Of a stretch of 64,000 nt of DNA, positions 1 through 5,884 are shown one piece after another. The notes under the pieces are model-generated. The model saw nothing but the letters and a program-made list of their open reading frames with translations. It was not told the DNA's origin and made no database searches. Made by a program: the position numbers and the translations under genes. Origin of the DNA: Paenarthrobacter sp. DKR-5 (GTDB lineage Bacteria; Actinomycetota; Actinomycetes; Actinomycetales; Micrococcaceae); NCBI RefSeq assembly GCF_018531425.1, contig NZ_JAHBOI010000005.1, positions 1-64,000 on the forward strand, given 5' to 3'. Numbering within the stretch: the first letter of the stretch is position 1; every line of letters begins with the position of its first letter.

Positions 1-46
1 GCCGGACCTTGGCGATGACCTGATCCGGGGTGTGTCTGCGTACCAT
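1..46 (-). CDS. IS3-family transposase OrfA, N-terminal fragment (cut by window)
   Basis: Only the first 15 residues are visible: MVRRHTPDQVIAKVR. This matches the usual opening of IS3-type OrfA proteins, a helix-turn-helix that binds the element ends and is typically fused to the OrfB integrase by -1 frameshifting. The ATG at 46 has a good AGGAGG Shine-Dalgarno about 12 nt upstream. The rest of the gene is beyond the left window edge, so intactness is unknown. Confidence 0.6.
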   Translation of the reverse strand, partial: MVRRHTPDQVIAKVR

Positions 47-85
47 GATTCGTGAATTTCCTCCTGTGTCCATTCTCGGACACGA
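1..85 (-). mobile_element. IS3-like insertion sequence, left end (cut by window)
   Basis: The reverse strand carries the beginning of an IS3-type OrfA preceded by an AGGAGG ribosome-binding site and, further upstream, a perfect hairpin (GTGTCC / GGACAC around 66-83). IS3-family elements normally place OrfA about 40-100 nt inside the terminal repeat, so the element end should lie near 70-110. The exact inverted repeat and target duplication cannot be set because the other end is outside the window. A surface-protein tail directly abuts it, consistent with insertion into a gene. Confidence 0.5.
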
Positions 86-222
86 AACTCACACAAACAC
101 TGGACTCCTACCTGGGGACCCAACCACTGGCGCTCCCGACAATCATCGTTTCCGGCGCCCTCTTTATCTTGGTGGCCATAGGACTGGCGGTGGCGTATAT
201 GCGACGGCGACGCAAGAAGTAG
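49..222 (+). pseudogene. C-terminal remnant of a membrane- or wall-anchored surface protein
   Basis: An open frame without a start codon runs from about 49 to the stop at 220-222. Its last 36 residues hold one hydrophobic segment (roughly LPTIIVSGALFILVAIGLA) followed by the basic tail RRRRKK. This arrangement, a TM helix then a positively charged end, is the classic tail of a sortase substrate or single-pass surface protein. No LPxTG is seen in the remaining part, and the region where it should lie meets the IS end. I infer that the 5' part was removed or displaced by the IS. Function cannot be assigned. Confidence 0.5.
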
Positions 223-254
223 CTGGCTCAATGGTTCATCGCGTCAGCTACTCA

Positions 255-476
255 TCAGGTTGCCAGGGCGATGATGAGAACGATCAGGCCGACGAGGATG
301 AGCACGAATGCTCCCAACCGATACACACGCGCAGTCTGGTAGCGTCTCACCGTTTCGCCGGCGACGCCCCACCGTCTGCTCCACCCTCGCGCTAACCGTG
401 AAAGCGGCTCGTTCTGCCATGCACCCAATATCCCTATCGCAATCGCAAGAACTGCCAGCGGGATGGTCGGTCTCAT
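255..476 (-). CDS. Small hypothetical membrane protein
   Basis: A 73-residue protein with two hydrophobic segments (about residues 5-20 and 51-70) separated by a basic, tryptophan-rich linker (WSRRWG, RRYQTARVYRLG). The ATG at 476 is preferred over an upstream TTG because the added residues are not membrane-like, though no strong Shine-Dalgarno is visible. The linker-TM layout resembles small actinobacterial two-TM proteins of unknown function. It lies in the presumed island debris and could be non-functional. I do not recognise the family. Confidence 0.4.
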   Translation of the reverse strand: MRPTIPLAVLAIAIGILGAWQNEPLSRLARGWSRRWGVAGETVRRYQTARVYRLGAFVLILVGLIVLIIALAT

Positions 477-600
477 TGTCACAACTTGGCACACCGGTCG
501 GCCGCTCTCAACGTGCGCACAAGCCAAGCGTGGAAGGAGAACACATCATGCACCGAGCCGCTCTTGGACTTGGGTCATCCCGGGTCGAGCGGGTCTCGCC

Positions 601-770
601 ATGAAAAACTTCGAAGCACCCGCGGGACTTTGATCTTCGCCACTGTCGGAGCGGGGCTGTGCGGAACCATTGGCGTCACCGACCTGCTTACCGGGGTGCC
701 CGCATGGAAAGTGATCCTCCTGATCCTGCTCGCCATCCTCGGGCTTGTCCCAACCGTGATCTCGAAGTGA
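601..770 (+). pseudogene. Small membrane protein, apparently frameshifted
   Basis: The last 50 codons before the stop at 768-770 encode two hydrophobic helices (around GTLIFATVGAGLCGTIG and WKVILLILLAILGLVPTV), but this frame has no good start nearby. An ATG at 601 begins MKNFEAPAG in another frame and stops after ten codons, exactly where joining to the TM frame would give a sensible small membrane protein. I infer a 1-nt lesion near 632. An 18-codon ORF with a good Shine-Dalgarno (548-604) overlaps this ATG by ATGA. Alternatively a TTG at 486 starts a longer 94-residue form. Confidence 0.3.
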
Positions 771-872
771 AGCGGGCTGGATCACAACACCCTTGAGTGA
801 GGCGAGTGCGCCCATCGGTGTGCCCTCACCGCGCGAGCATAGCGTCTGACCTGCGGCGATGTGTCCTCATAA

Positions 873-922
873 TCTGCTTTGCAGGCAGGGGGTTAGGGGT
901 TCGAGTCCCCTTGCCTCCACCG
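873..922 (+). other. 3' half of tRNA-Ala(UGC), probable attachment-site scar
   Basis: The sequence folds as an anticodon arm (stem 873-877/885-889, loop TTTGCAG, anticodon TGC at 880-882), a 5-nt variable loop, a perfect T arm (895-911 with TTCGAGT loop) and the 3' acceptor strand TGCCTCC plus discriminator A. The upstream 40 nt do not form a D arm or the matching 5' acceptor strand GGAGGCA, so only the half from the anticodon stem onward is present. This is the part of a tRNA usually used as attB by tyrosine integrases. In Actinobacteria tRNA-Ile and tRNA-Ala(UGC) commonly lie between gyrA and ppiA, which fits this position. Confidence 0.7.
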
Positions 923-930
923 AACACCAA

Positions 931-968
931 GGGTCCCGGCCAGCATCAGCTGGCCGGGACCCTTTTTT
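931..968 (+). terminator. Strong intrinsic terminator after the tRNA half
   Basis: A perfect 13-bp GC-rich stem (931-943 pairs with 950-962, loop CATCAG) is followed by six T residues. It sits just 3' of the tRNA-Ala half, where the terminator of the original tRNA gene would be. Confidence 0.9.
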
Positions 969-1106
969 GTGCCGTCACATGGTGACCCCCTCAAGCCTCT
1001 GTCGCCCCTAGCGGTCCCCCCCCCCCGGGGTGCCGGGGCCGCTATGGACCAGGACCCGGGCCGCCCGGGTCCGCTGGCAGACCGAGGCGGCCACTACAGT
1101 TGGCAT

Positions 1107-2009
1107 GTGAACGTTCTCCTGGCCGCCCTCGGCGTCATCGGCATCGCCGCCTCCGGCCCGTTGATGGCGGCCACCAGCGCTCCGGCTTTGACCATGTCCT
1201 TTTGGCGTACAGCTCTCGGCGGCGCCGCCCTGGGGGGTGCAGCCGGGCTGCGCAAGCGCGGCGAACTGCGCGCATTGAAGCGTGCGGACCTGGCAGGCAT
1301 CGGATTCGCGGCACTCATGCTGGCTGCGCATTTTGGCTTCTGGGTCTCTTCGTTGAAGCTGACTTCCGTGGCGTCCTCAACCTCGCTGGTCTGCCTGCAG
1401 ATGGCCTGGGTCGCCCTGTTCAGCCGGCTCCGCGGTGTCCGGGTGGCACCTGGAGTGCTGGCTGGAATCGCCGTGGCGTTTGCCGGCGTCGCCGTCATTT
1501 CCGGCTTCGATTTCTCGCTCTCGCCCAAGGCCGTACTGGGCGACCTTCTGGCTCTCCTGGGCGGCGCCTTCGCTGCGCTGTACACGATGGCGGGGGCGCG
1601 TGCCCGGCGCAACCTCTCGACCACCACCTATGCGGCCCTCTGCTACGGCGGGTGCGCCCTGGTGCTGCTCGCCGCCTGCCTGCTCAGCGGGCAGCAGTTG
1701 ACCGGATTCGCGCCGCAGGTCTGGCTGCTCATCCTCGCCGTCGCACTGCTGGCCCAGATCCTTGGCCACACTGTTTTCAACCATCTGCTCGCCGTGATGA
1801 GCCCGATCGTGGTGTCGCTGATCATTCTGCTCGAGGTGCCGGGGGCAGCCATCCTGGCCGCCGCGTTCCTCCGCCAGTCTCCGCCGTGGGGAACCTATGC
1901 GGGCCTGGGGCTGATCCTCGCCGGGCTCGCTGTGGTCGTCCTGGCCCAGCCCTCCGCGCGCAAGAGAAAGGGCCCCCGCGGACGGGGACCCTTTCCGGAT
2001 GTGTCGTAG
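1107..2009 (+). CDS. EamA/DMT-superfamily transporter
   Basis: An integral membrane protein of the drug/metabolite transporter superfamily with about ten TM helices arranged as two EamA repeats. The second repeat has the usual ending (SLIILLEVPGAAI, then a final helix). Such proteins export metabolites or amino acids; the substrate cannot be read from sequence. The GTG at 1107 gives 300 residues, typical for the family, and has a TACAGT box 6 nt upstream, suggesting a leaderless transcript. An ATG at 1044 would add 21 hydrophilic residues with no Shine-Dalgarno. A terminator is embedded in the last codons. It is convergent with the next gene, 9 nt away. Confidence 0.85.
   Translation: MNVLLAALGVIGIAASGPLMAATSAPALTMSFWRTALGGAALGGAAGLRKRGELRALKRADLAGIGFAALMLAAHFGFWVSSLKLTSVASSTSLVCLQMAWVALFSRLRGVRVAPGVLAGIAVAFAGVAVISGFDFSLSPKAVLGDLLALLGGAFAALYTMAGARARRNLSTTTYAALCYGGCALVLLAACLLSGQQLTGFAPQVWLLILAVALLAQILGHTVFNHLLAVMSPIVVSLIILLEVPGAAILAAAFLRQSPPWGTYAGLGLILAGLAVVVLAQPSARKRKGPRGRGPFPDVS
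1967..1994. terminator. Bidirectional terminator-like hairpin inside the end of the EamA gene
   Basis: AAAGGGCCCCCG (1967-1978) pairs with CGGGGACCCTTT (1983-1994) around a short loop, with one internal mismatch. The stem is flanked by A/T tracts on both sides, so it could end transcription in either direction. It lies within the final 15 codons of the transporter gene, and the convergent gene ends 25 nt further on. Confidence 0.55.
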
Positions 2010-2018
2010 CGCCGCGGG

Positions 2019-2882
2019 TTACTTGCCCGGGGCGTCGTCCTTGTGCTCAATGCTCGCGGCGATGTTCCGGACCGCGGTCTTGGCGTCGGTGGGGGCGTCC
2101 TTTGCGCCGGCGGCCGAGCCGCTGGTCGCCGTATCCGCCTTGTGCTTCGCCTTGTCCGCGGCGTCGGCCGTCTTCTCCTGGGCCGCAGCGGAGGCGTCCT
2201 TCGCCTCTTCCTTGACCTCGGTGGACGTCGGGGCCGGCTCAGGGACCTCGGTCACCGTCGGAGCGGGGCTCGGGGTGCTCTTCTGCGCCGGGGCCGGGGT
2301 CTTCCACGGATCTTCGACCGGCCGCGACGCGCGCCAGGCGGCGACGCCGGCGGCCACGGCAGCGGCGATCACGCCGAAGACCAGCCAGCCGCGCTTGCGG
2401 GGCCGCTTCTGCGGAGCAAGCTGGTCCGATGCCGCCTGGACAGCGGCATTGACCTGCGTCGGGGCCGACTCAAGAGCCTGGGTGACTGCCTCCGAGGCCT
2501 CACCGAGGCGTTCCGAGAGCGTCGGGATGAACTCGCCGACAACCTTCTCGCGGGCGGAGTGGATCACGGGGACCGCGCGGTCCAGTGCGCTGTGCATAGC
2601 CGGAACCGCGCCTTCGACCGCATCCGAGAGCTTCGGCGCCATCTGCGCCAGGCCGCCCTGGATTTTCGGCGTGTAGTGCGCCACGCCGCCGGCCAGCTGG
2701 TGGGCTGCGGTCTTCAGGCCTTCCTGGATTTTCGGAGAAGCAGTGTCAATGCCCTGCTGGATCTTCGGCACGGCCCACTGCACTGCGGCGTCAACGCGCG
2801 GCTGCGCCCACTCCTTGGCAGATTCGACACCAGCGTTCACGCTGTGCTCAAGGTCCCGGGTTACCTGGTCTGTCTTCTTCAC
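2019..2882 (-). CDS. Membrane-anchored protein with PKIQ-type helical repeats
   Basis: A 287-residue protein with a long N-terminal region of amphipathic, apolipoprotein-like repeats (PKIQQGI, PKIQEGL, PKIQGGL), a basic stretch (QKRPRKRG), one TM helix near residues 165-182, and a proline/alanine/lysine-rich, probably extracytoplasmic, tail. The orientation is inferred from the positive-inside rule. The GTG at 2882 is chosen because GGAGGT lies 5 nt upstream; a TTG 21 nt earlier has none. Similar hypothetical proteins sit next to ppiA in Arthrobacter-like genomes as I recall. Function is unknown; a structural or membrane-tethering role is a guess. Confidence 0.8.
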   Translation of the reverse strand: MKKTDQVTRDLEHSVNAGVESAKEWAQPRVDAAVQWAVPKIQQGIDTASPKIQEGLKTAAHQLAGGVAHYTPKIQGGLAQMAPKLSDAVEGAVPAMHSALDRAVPVIHSAREKVVGEFIPTLSERLGEASEAVTQALESAPTQVNAAVQAASDQLAPQKRPRKRGWLVFGVIAAAVAAGVAAWRASRPVEDPWKTPAPAQKSTPSPAPTVTEVPEPAPTSTEVKEEAKDASAAAQEKTADAADKAKHKADTATSGSAAGAKDAPTDAKTAVRNIAASIEHKDDAPGK

Positions 2883-3000
2883 AACTACCTCCAGAACTGT
2901 CAACGGTCATTACTAAGCCTACGTGCAATGTCTATAGCGGGCCATTCTCCCGAGAGCAAATACCCCGAAACGACCGATCGCTGCATGGAACAATGGCGTT

Positions 3001-3543
3001 ATGACTGCGACACCTACAGCAAAAGCAACCATCCAGACCAACCACGGGGACATCGTGGTGAACCTCTTCGGGAACCACGCTCCCAAGACGGTGAAGAACT
3101 TCGTTGACCTCGCCACCGGCGCACGCACCTGGACCCACCCGGGCACGGGTGAGGAAACCAACGCCCCGCTGTACAACGGGACGATCTTCCACCGCATCAT
3201 CAAGGACTTCATGATCCAGGGCGGGGACCCCCTCGGCCGCGGCGTCGGCGGACCGGGTTACAAGTTCGACGACGAGATCCACCCGGAACTGACCTTCAAC
3301 GAGCCCTACAAGCTCGCCATGGCGAACGCGGGCATTCAGATGGGCCGCGGCACCAACGGGTCGCAGTTCTTCATCACCACCGTGCCGACCAGCTGGCTGC
3401 AGGGCAAGCACTCGATCTTCGGCGAGGTTGCCGACGAGGAGTCCCGCAAGGTTGTCGACGCGATCGAGGCGGTTCCGACAGGCGCCGGGGACAAGCCGCG
3501 TGAGGACGTCGTTATTAACAGCGTCACGGTCGAGCAGCTCTGA
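3001..3543 (+). CDS. ppiA: Cyclophilin-type peptidyl-prolyl cis-trans isomerase
   Basis: A 180-residue cytoplasmic cyclophilin that speeds cis-trans isomerisation of X-Pro bonds. The core motifs are in order: FHRIIKDFMIQGGDP around residues 63-77 (catalytic Arg), the MANAG segment near 106-112, GSQFFIT near 120-126 and the substrate-pocket Trp in TSWLQGKHSIFG. There is no signal peptide. The gene lies in the conserved origin-proximal neighbourhood (ppiA, rhomboid, crgA, pknB). It is divergent from the PKIQ-repeat gene and is followed 34 nt later by the rhomboid gene on the same strand. Confidence 0.95.
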   Translation: MTATPTAKATIQTNHGDIVVNLFGNHAPKTVKNFVDLATGARTWTHPGTGEETNAPLYNGTIFHRIIKDFMIQGGDPLGRGVGGPGYKFDDEIHPELTFNEPYKLAMANAGIQMGRGTNGSQFFITTVPTSWLQGKHSIFGEVADEESRKVVDAIEAVPTGAGDKPREDVVINSVTVEQL

Positions 3544-3577
3544 CCTTTTACCTCAACCACGCGGAGCCACAGTACGC

Positions 3578-4438
3578 ATGAGTTACGGACAACCGGCGGC
3601 CGAGCCGTCCACTGAGATTCCTGTCTGCCCCCGGCACCCTGACCGCATTTCGTATGTGCGCTGCCAGCGGTGCGGGAGGCCGGCGTGCCCGGAATGCCAG
3701 CGGACGGCGGCCGTCGGTGTCCAGTGCGTCGACTGCGTGCACGAGCAGGCCCGTGCCCGCAGTACCGGTGTGAGCGGGCCCTACGGGGGCGCTCCTGCGG
3801 CCGGCGGCCGCGCCATTGTCACGTACGTGATGATCGGCTTGTGCATCGCCGTCTACCTGCTGCAGTTGGTGCTGCCGGATGACTTCATGTACCAGCAGTT
3901 CGCCTATGCTCCGGTGACAACGGAAACCGAGCCGTGGCGGATGCTCACCTCGGCCTTCCTGCACTCGCAGGGACTCATCCTGCATATTGCGTTCAACATG
4001 TACGCCCTGTGGATCATCGGCCGGGCACTGGAACCTTTGGTGGGCCACGCCCGGTACCTCGCTCTCTACCTGCTGTCCGCCTTCGGCGGTTCGGTGGGAT
4101 ACCTGCTTTTCAACAGCCTTTCGGACAATTCCGGCGTCGTCGGAGCTTCGGGCGCCGTATTCGGACTCTTCGGGGCGCTCTTCGTCGTCCAGCGGCACCG
4201 GGGCGGGGACATCCGCGGCCTGCTCTGGCTGATCGGCATCAACTTCGCCCTCGGGTTCATCGCCCCCGGTATTGCCTGGCAGGCGCACTTGGGCGGCCTG
4301 GTGACGGGAGGGCTCGCCGCGGCCCTCGTGGTCTATGTTCCCCGGTCGGCGCAGCGGAGCCTGATCCAGTGGGCCGGAATGGCGGCGCTGCTCGCCGTCC
4401 TGGTCGCGGCGACGTACGCAAAGGTTGCCGCCGGCTGA
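3578..4438 (+). CDS. Rhomboid-family intramembrane serine protease with N-terminal zinc finger
   Basis: A 286-residue membrane protease that cleaves substrates within or near their TM helices. Residues about 10-50 hold a cysteine/histidine cluster of B-box type (CPRHP, CQRC, CPEC, CVDC) predicted to bind zinc. Six to seven TM helices follow. The catalytic Ser lies in GASGAVFG and the partner His in QAHLGGL; HIAFNMYALW carries the conserved HxxxN. All catalytic parts are present, so it should be active. The ATG at 3578 is the natural start. A long non-coding stretch with DnaA boxes begins 1 nt after the stop. Confidence 0.93.
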   Translation: MSYGQPAAEPSTEIPVCPRHPDRISYVRCQRCGRPACPECQRTAAVGVQCVDCVHEQARARSTGVSGPYGGAPAAGGRAIVTYVMIGLCIAVYLLQLVLPDDFMYQQFAYAPVTTETEPWRMLTSAFLHSQGLILHIAFNMYALWIIGRALEPLVGHARYLALYLLSAFGGSVGYLLFNSLSDNSGVVGASGAVFGLFGALFVVQRHRGGDIRGLLWLIGINFALGFIAPGIAWQAHLGGLVTGGLAAALVVYVPRSAQRSLIQWAGMAALLAVLVAATYAKVAAG

Positions 4439-4439
4439 G

Positions 4440-4630
4440 TTATCCACCGGCCGCGGCCGCACTTATCCACAGCCTTTATGCACATGGGCATAAGTTACAC
4501 ACATGTAATTCCACAGCTGTGGATTACGTCTGGCCTGCGCTGATGCGGTTTTCCCACATATTAACAGCTTTGTCCCCAGATCTGTGGATAACTTAAACCA
4601 CAGCCTGTGGTTTAAGGCCTGTGGTTTAAA
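4440..4630. other. Cluster of DnaA-box-like 9-mers
   Basis: Within 190 nt there are three exact matches to TTWTNCACA: TTATCCACA at 4463-4471, TTATGCACA at 4476-4484 and TTATCCACA on the minus strand at 4583-4591. One-mismatch copies lie at 4440-4448, 4495-4503, 4518-4526 (minus) and 4570-4578. A related motif TTAAACCACA occurs once forward (4593-4602) and twice in reverse as a 13-nt direct repeat GCCTGTGGTTTAA (4603-4615, 4617-4629). The stretch is A/T-richer than its surroundings and has no gene. DnaA binding is inferred from motif density; the neighbourhood is origin-proximal but dnaA itself is not in the window. Confidence 0.55.
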
Positions 4631-4644
4631 TCCTCTCCGCCGAG

Positions 4645-4693
4645 CGGGCACTGTCGGCGGCCTTGCCGCGGACGAGGTCGCCGATAGTGCCCG
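4645..4693. repeat. Long imperfect palindrome between convergent genes (family copy 1)
   Basis: CGGGCACTGTCGGCG (4645-4659) pairs with CGCCGATAGTGCCCG (4679-4693) at 14 of 15 positions. The loop contains GGCGGCCTTGCCGCG, similar to the core of the palindromes at 26022-26082 and 43932-43988. All three lie between convergent genes. Confidence 0.5.
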
Positions 4694-4729
4694 TTCGCGG
4701 GCATGCGGAGCAGATCCGGACGGGTACTA

Positions 4730-4767
4730 AAAAGGGCGGGGCACGCAGTCGCGTGCTCCGCCCTTTT
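4730..4767. terminator. crgA: Bidirectional intrinsic terminator downstream of crgA
   Basis: A 17-nt arm 4730-4746 (AAAAGGGCGGGGCACGC) pairs almost perfectly with 4751-4767, loop AGTC, leaving an A run on one side and a T run on the other. It lies 13 nt beyond the crgA stop on the minus strand and can also stop rightward transcription from the rhomboid side. Confidence 0.85.
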
Positions 4768-4779
4768 GAGGGGAAGGGG

Positions 4780-5034
4780 TCAGTCCCTCCAGCGGGTGGT
4801 CATGAGAAACCCGACGATCGCGATGGCGAAGCCCACGAGGATGTTCCAGGACGCCAGCGCTGGCACCGGGTAGGCACCCTGCGTGATGTAGAAGGTAATG
4901 ATCCACAGCAGGCCGATGACCATCAGGCCGAACATGACCGGCTTGTACCAGACCGGGTTCGGCTTGTAGGCCTTGGTGCCTGCCTGCTCGGCAACGGGGC
5001 GGGCAGGCCGCCTGCGGGACTTGGACTCGGGCAC
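4780..5034 (-). CDS. crgA: Cell division protein CrgA
   Basis: An 84-residue membrane protein of the actinobacterial septum. The family has a short basic cytoplasmic N-terminus (SRRRPARP here) and two TM helices, seen around residues 32-50 and 60-77, joined by a short loop containing QGAYPVPAL. It is known to bind FtsZ, FtsQ and PBPs and to coordinate septum assembly. The GTG start at 5034 has AAGGAG 6 nt upstream. It is monocistronic, ending in its own terminator, and lies beside the growth-control gene cluster as in other Actinobacteria. Confidence 0.95.
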   Translation of the reverse strand: MPESKSRRRPARPVAEQAGTKAYKPNPVWYKPVMFGLMVIGLLWIITFYITQGAYPVPALASWNILVGFAIAIVGFLMTTRWRD

Positions 5035-5194
5035 TGGTACTCCTTAGCAGACGGATCAGCGGGGGCGCAGGGCGCCATCTAGCTGCCAATTCTAGCGGCA
5101 GTGGCTCAGCCATCGCCTCGGCGTCTGGCCGCCGCCCCGCCGGCGCCTGGTCCGGCAGGCTGGGCCGGTTTGCCCGCGCCGGTAAAATTGGGGC

Positions 5195-5836
5195 ATGAGC
5201 GCTACCCGCATCCTCGTCATCGACAACTACGACAGCTTTGTCTACACCCTCGTCGGCTATCTCCAGCAGTTGGGCGCCGAGACAACGGTGGTGCGCAACG
5301 ACGATGTGACGCTCGAGGAAGCGATCGCCCTGGCCTCGGCGCGGGACGGCGTGCTCGTCTCCCCCGGCCCGGGCAACCCGTCGGAAGCCGGGGTCTGCAT
5401 CGAGCTGATCCGCTGGTGCGGCGAACACTCCAAGCCGATGCTCGGCGTCTGCCTCGGCCACCAGGCGCTGGCCGAAGCCTACGGCGGCGTCGTGACGCAC
5501 GCGCCCGAACTGATGCACGGCAAGGTCTCCCAGGTGGAGCACGGCGGCCAGAACGTCTTCGCAGGGCTGCCCAGCCCGTTCACGGCAACGCGGTACCACT
5601 CGCTGGCAGCGGTGAACGAATCCGTCCCCGCGGACCTGGAGGTGACCGCCCGGACCGCGGGCGGGGTCATTATGGGTCTGGCGCACCGAACGGCACCGCT
5701 GTACGGCGTTCAGTTCCACCCGGAGTCCGTGCTGACCGAAGGCGGCTACCGGATGCTCGGCAACTGGCTTGAGTCCCTAGGGATGGAAGGCGTCGCCGCG
5801 CGGGCGGCCACCATGAGCCCGCTGATCAGCACCTAA
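5195..5836 (+). CDS. pabA: Glutamine amidotransferase, aminodeoxychorismate/anthranilate synthase component II
   Basis: A 213-residue class I glutamine amidotransferase that supplies ammonia from glutamine to a chorismate-using partner. The nucleophile Cys is in GVCLGHQ (about residue 87) and the His/Glu pair in FHPESV. The oxyanion motif SPGPGNPSEAG is intact. The synthase partner is not adjacent, so folate (pabA) and tryptophan (trpG) roles cannot be separated; in this origin-proximal actinobacterial position it is usually called pabA or trpG. The ATG has a TAAAAT box 6 nt upstream and no Shine-Dalgarno, so the mRNA is probably leaderless. It is convergent with pknB. Confidence 0.9.
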   Translation: MSATRILVIDNYDSFVYTLVGYLQQLGAETTVVRNDDVTLEEAIALASARDGVLVSPGPGNPSEAGVCIELIRWCGEHSKPMLGVCLGHQALAEAYGGVVTHAPELMHGKVSQVEHGGQNVFAGLPSPFTATRYHSLAAVNESVPADLEVTARTAGGVIMGLAHRTAPLYGVQFHPESVLTEGGYRMLGNWLESLGMEGVAARAATMSPLIST

Positions 5837-5884
5837 TCCGGCAGCCCATCCGGGGCGGCGTCGACGGCGAGGCACGGCAAGGAA

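Noticed and set aside
1016-1026. Run of 11 C residues upstream of the EamA gene as a phase-variation switch
   Set aside because: It lies before the preferred start at 1107 and even before the ATG at 1044, so length changes would not alter the protein; it may also be a sequencing-length uncertainty.
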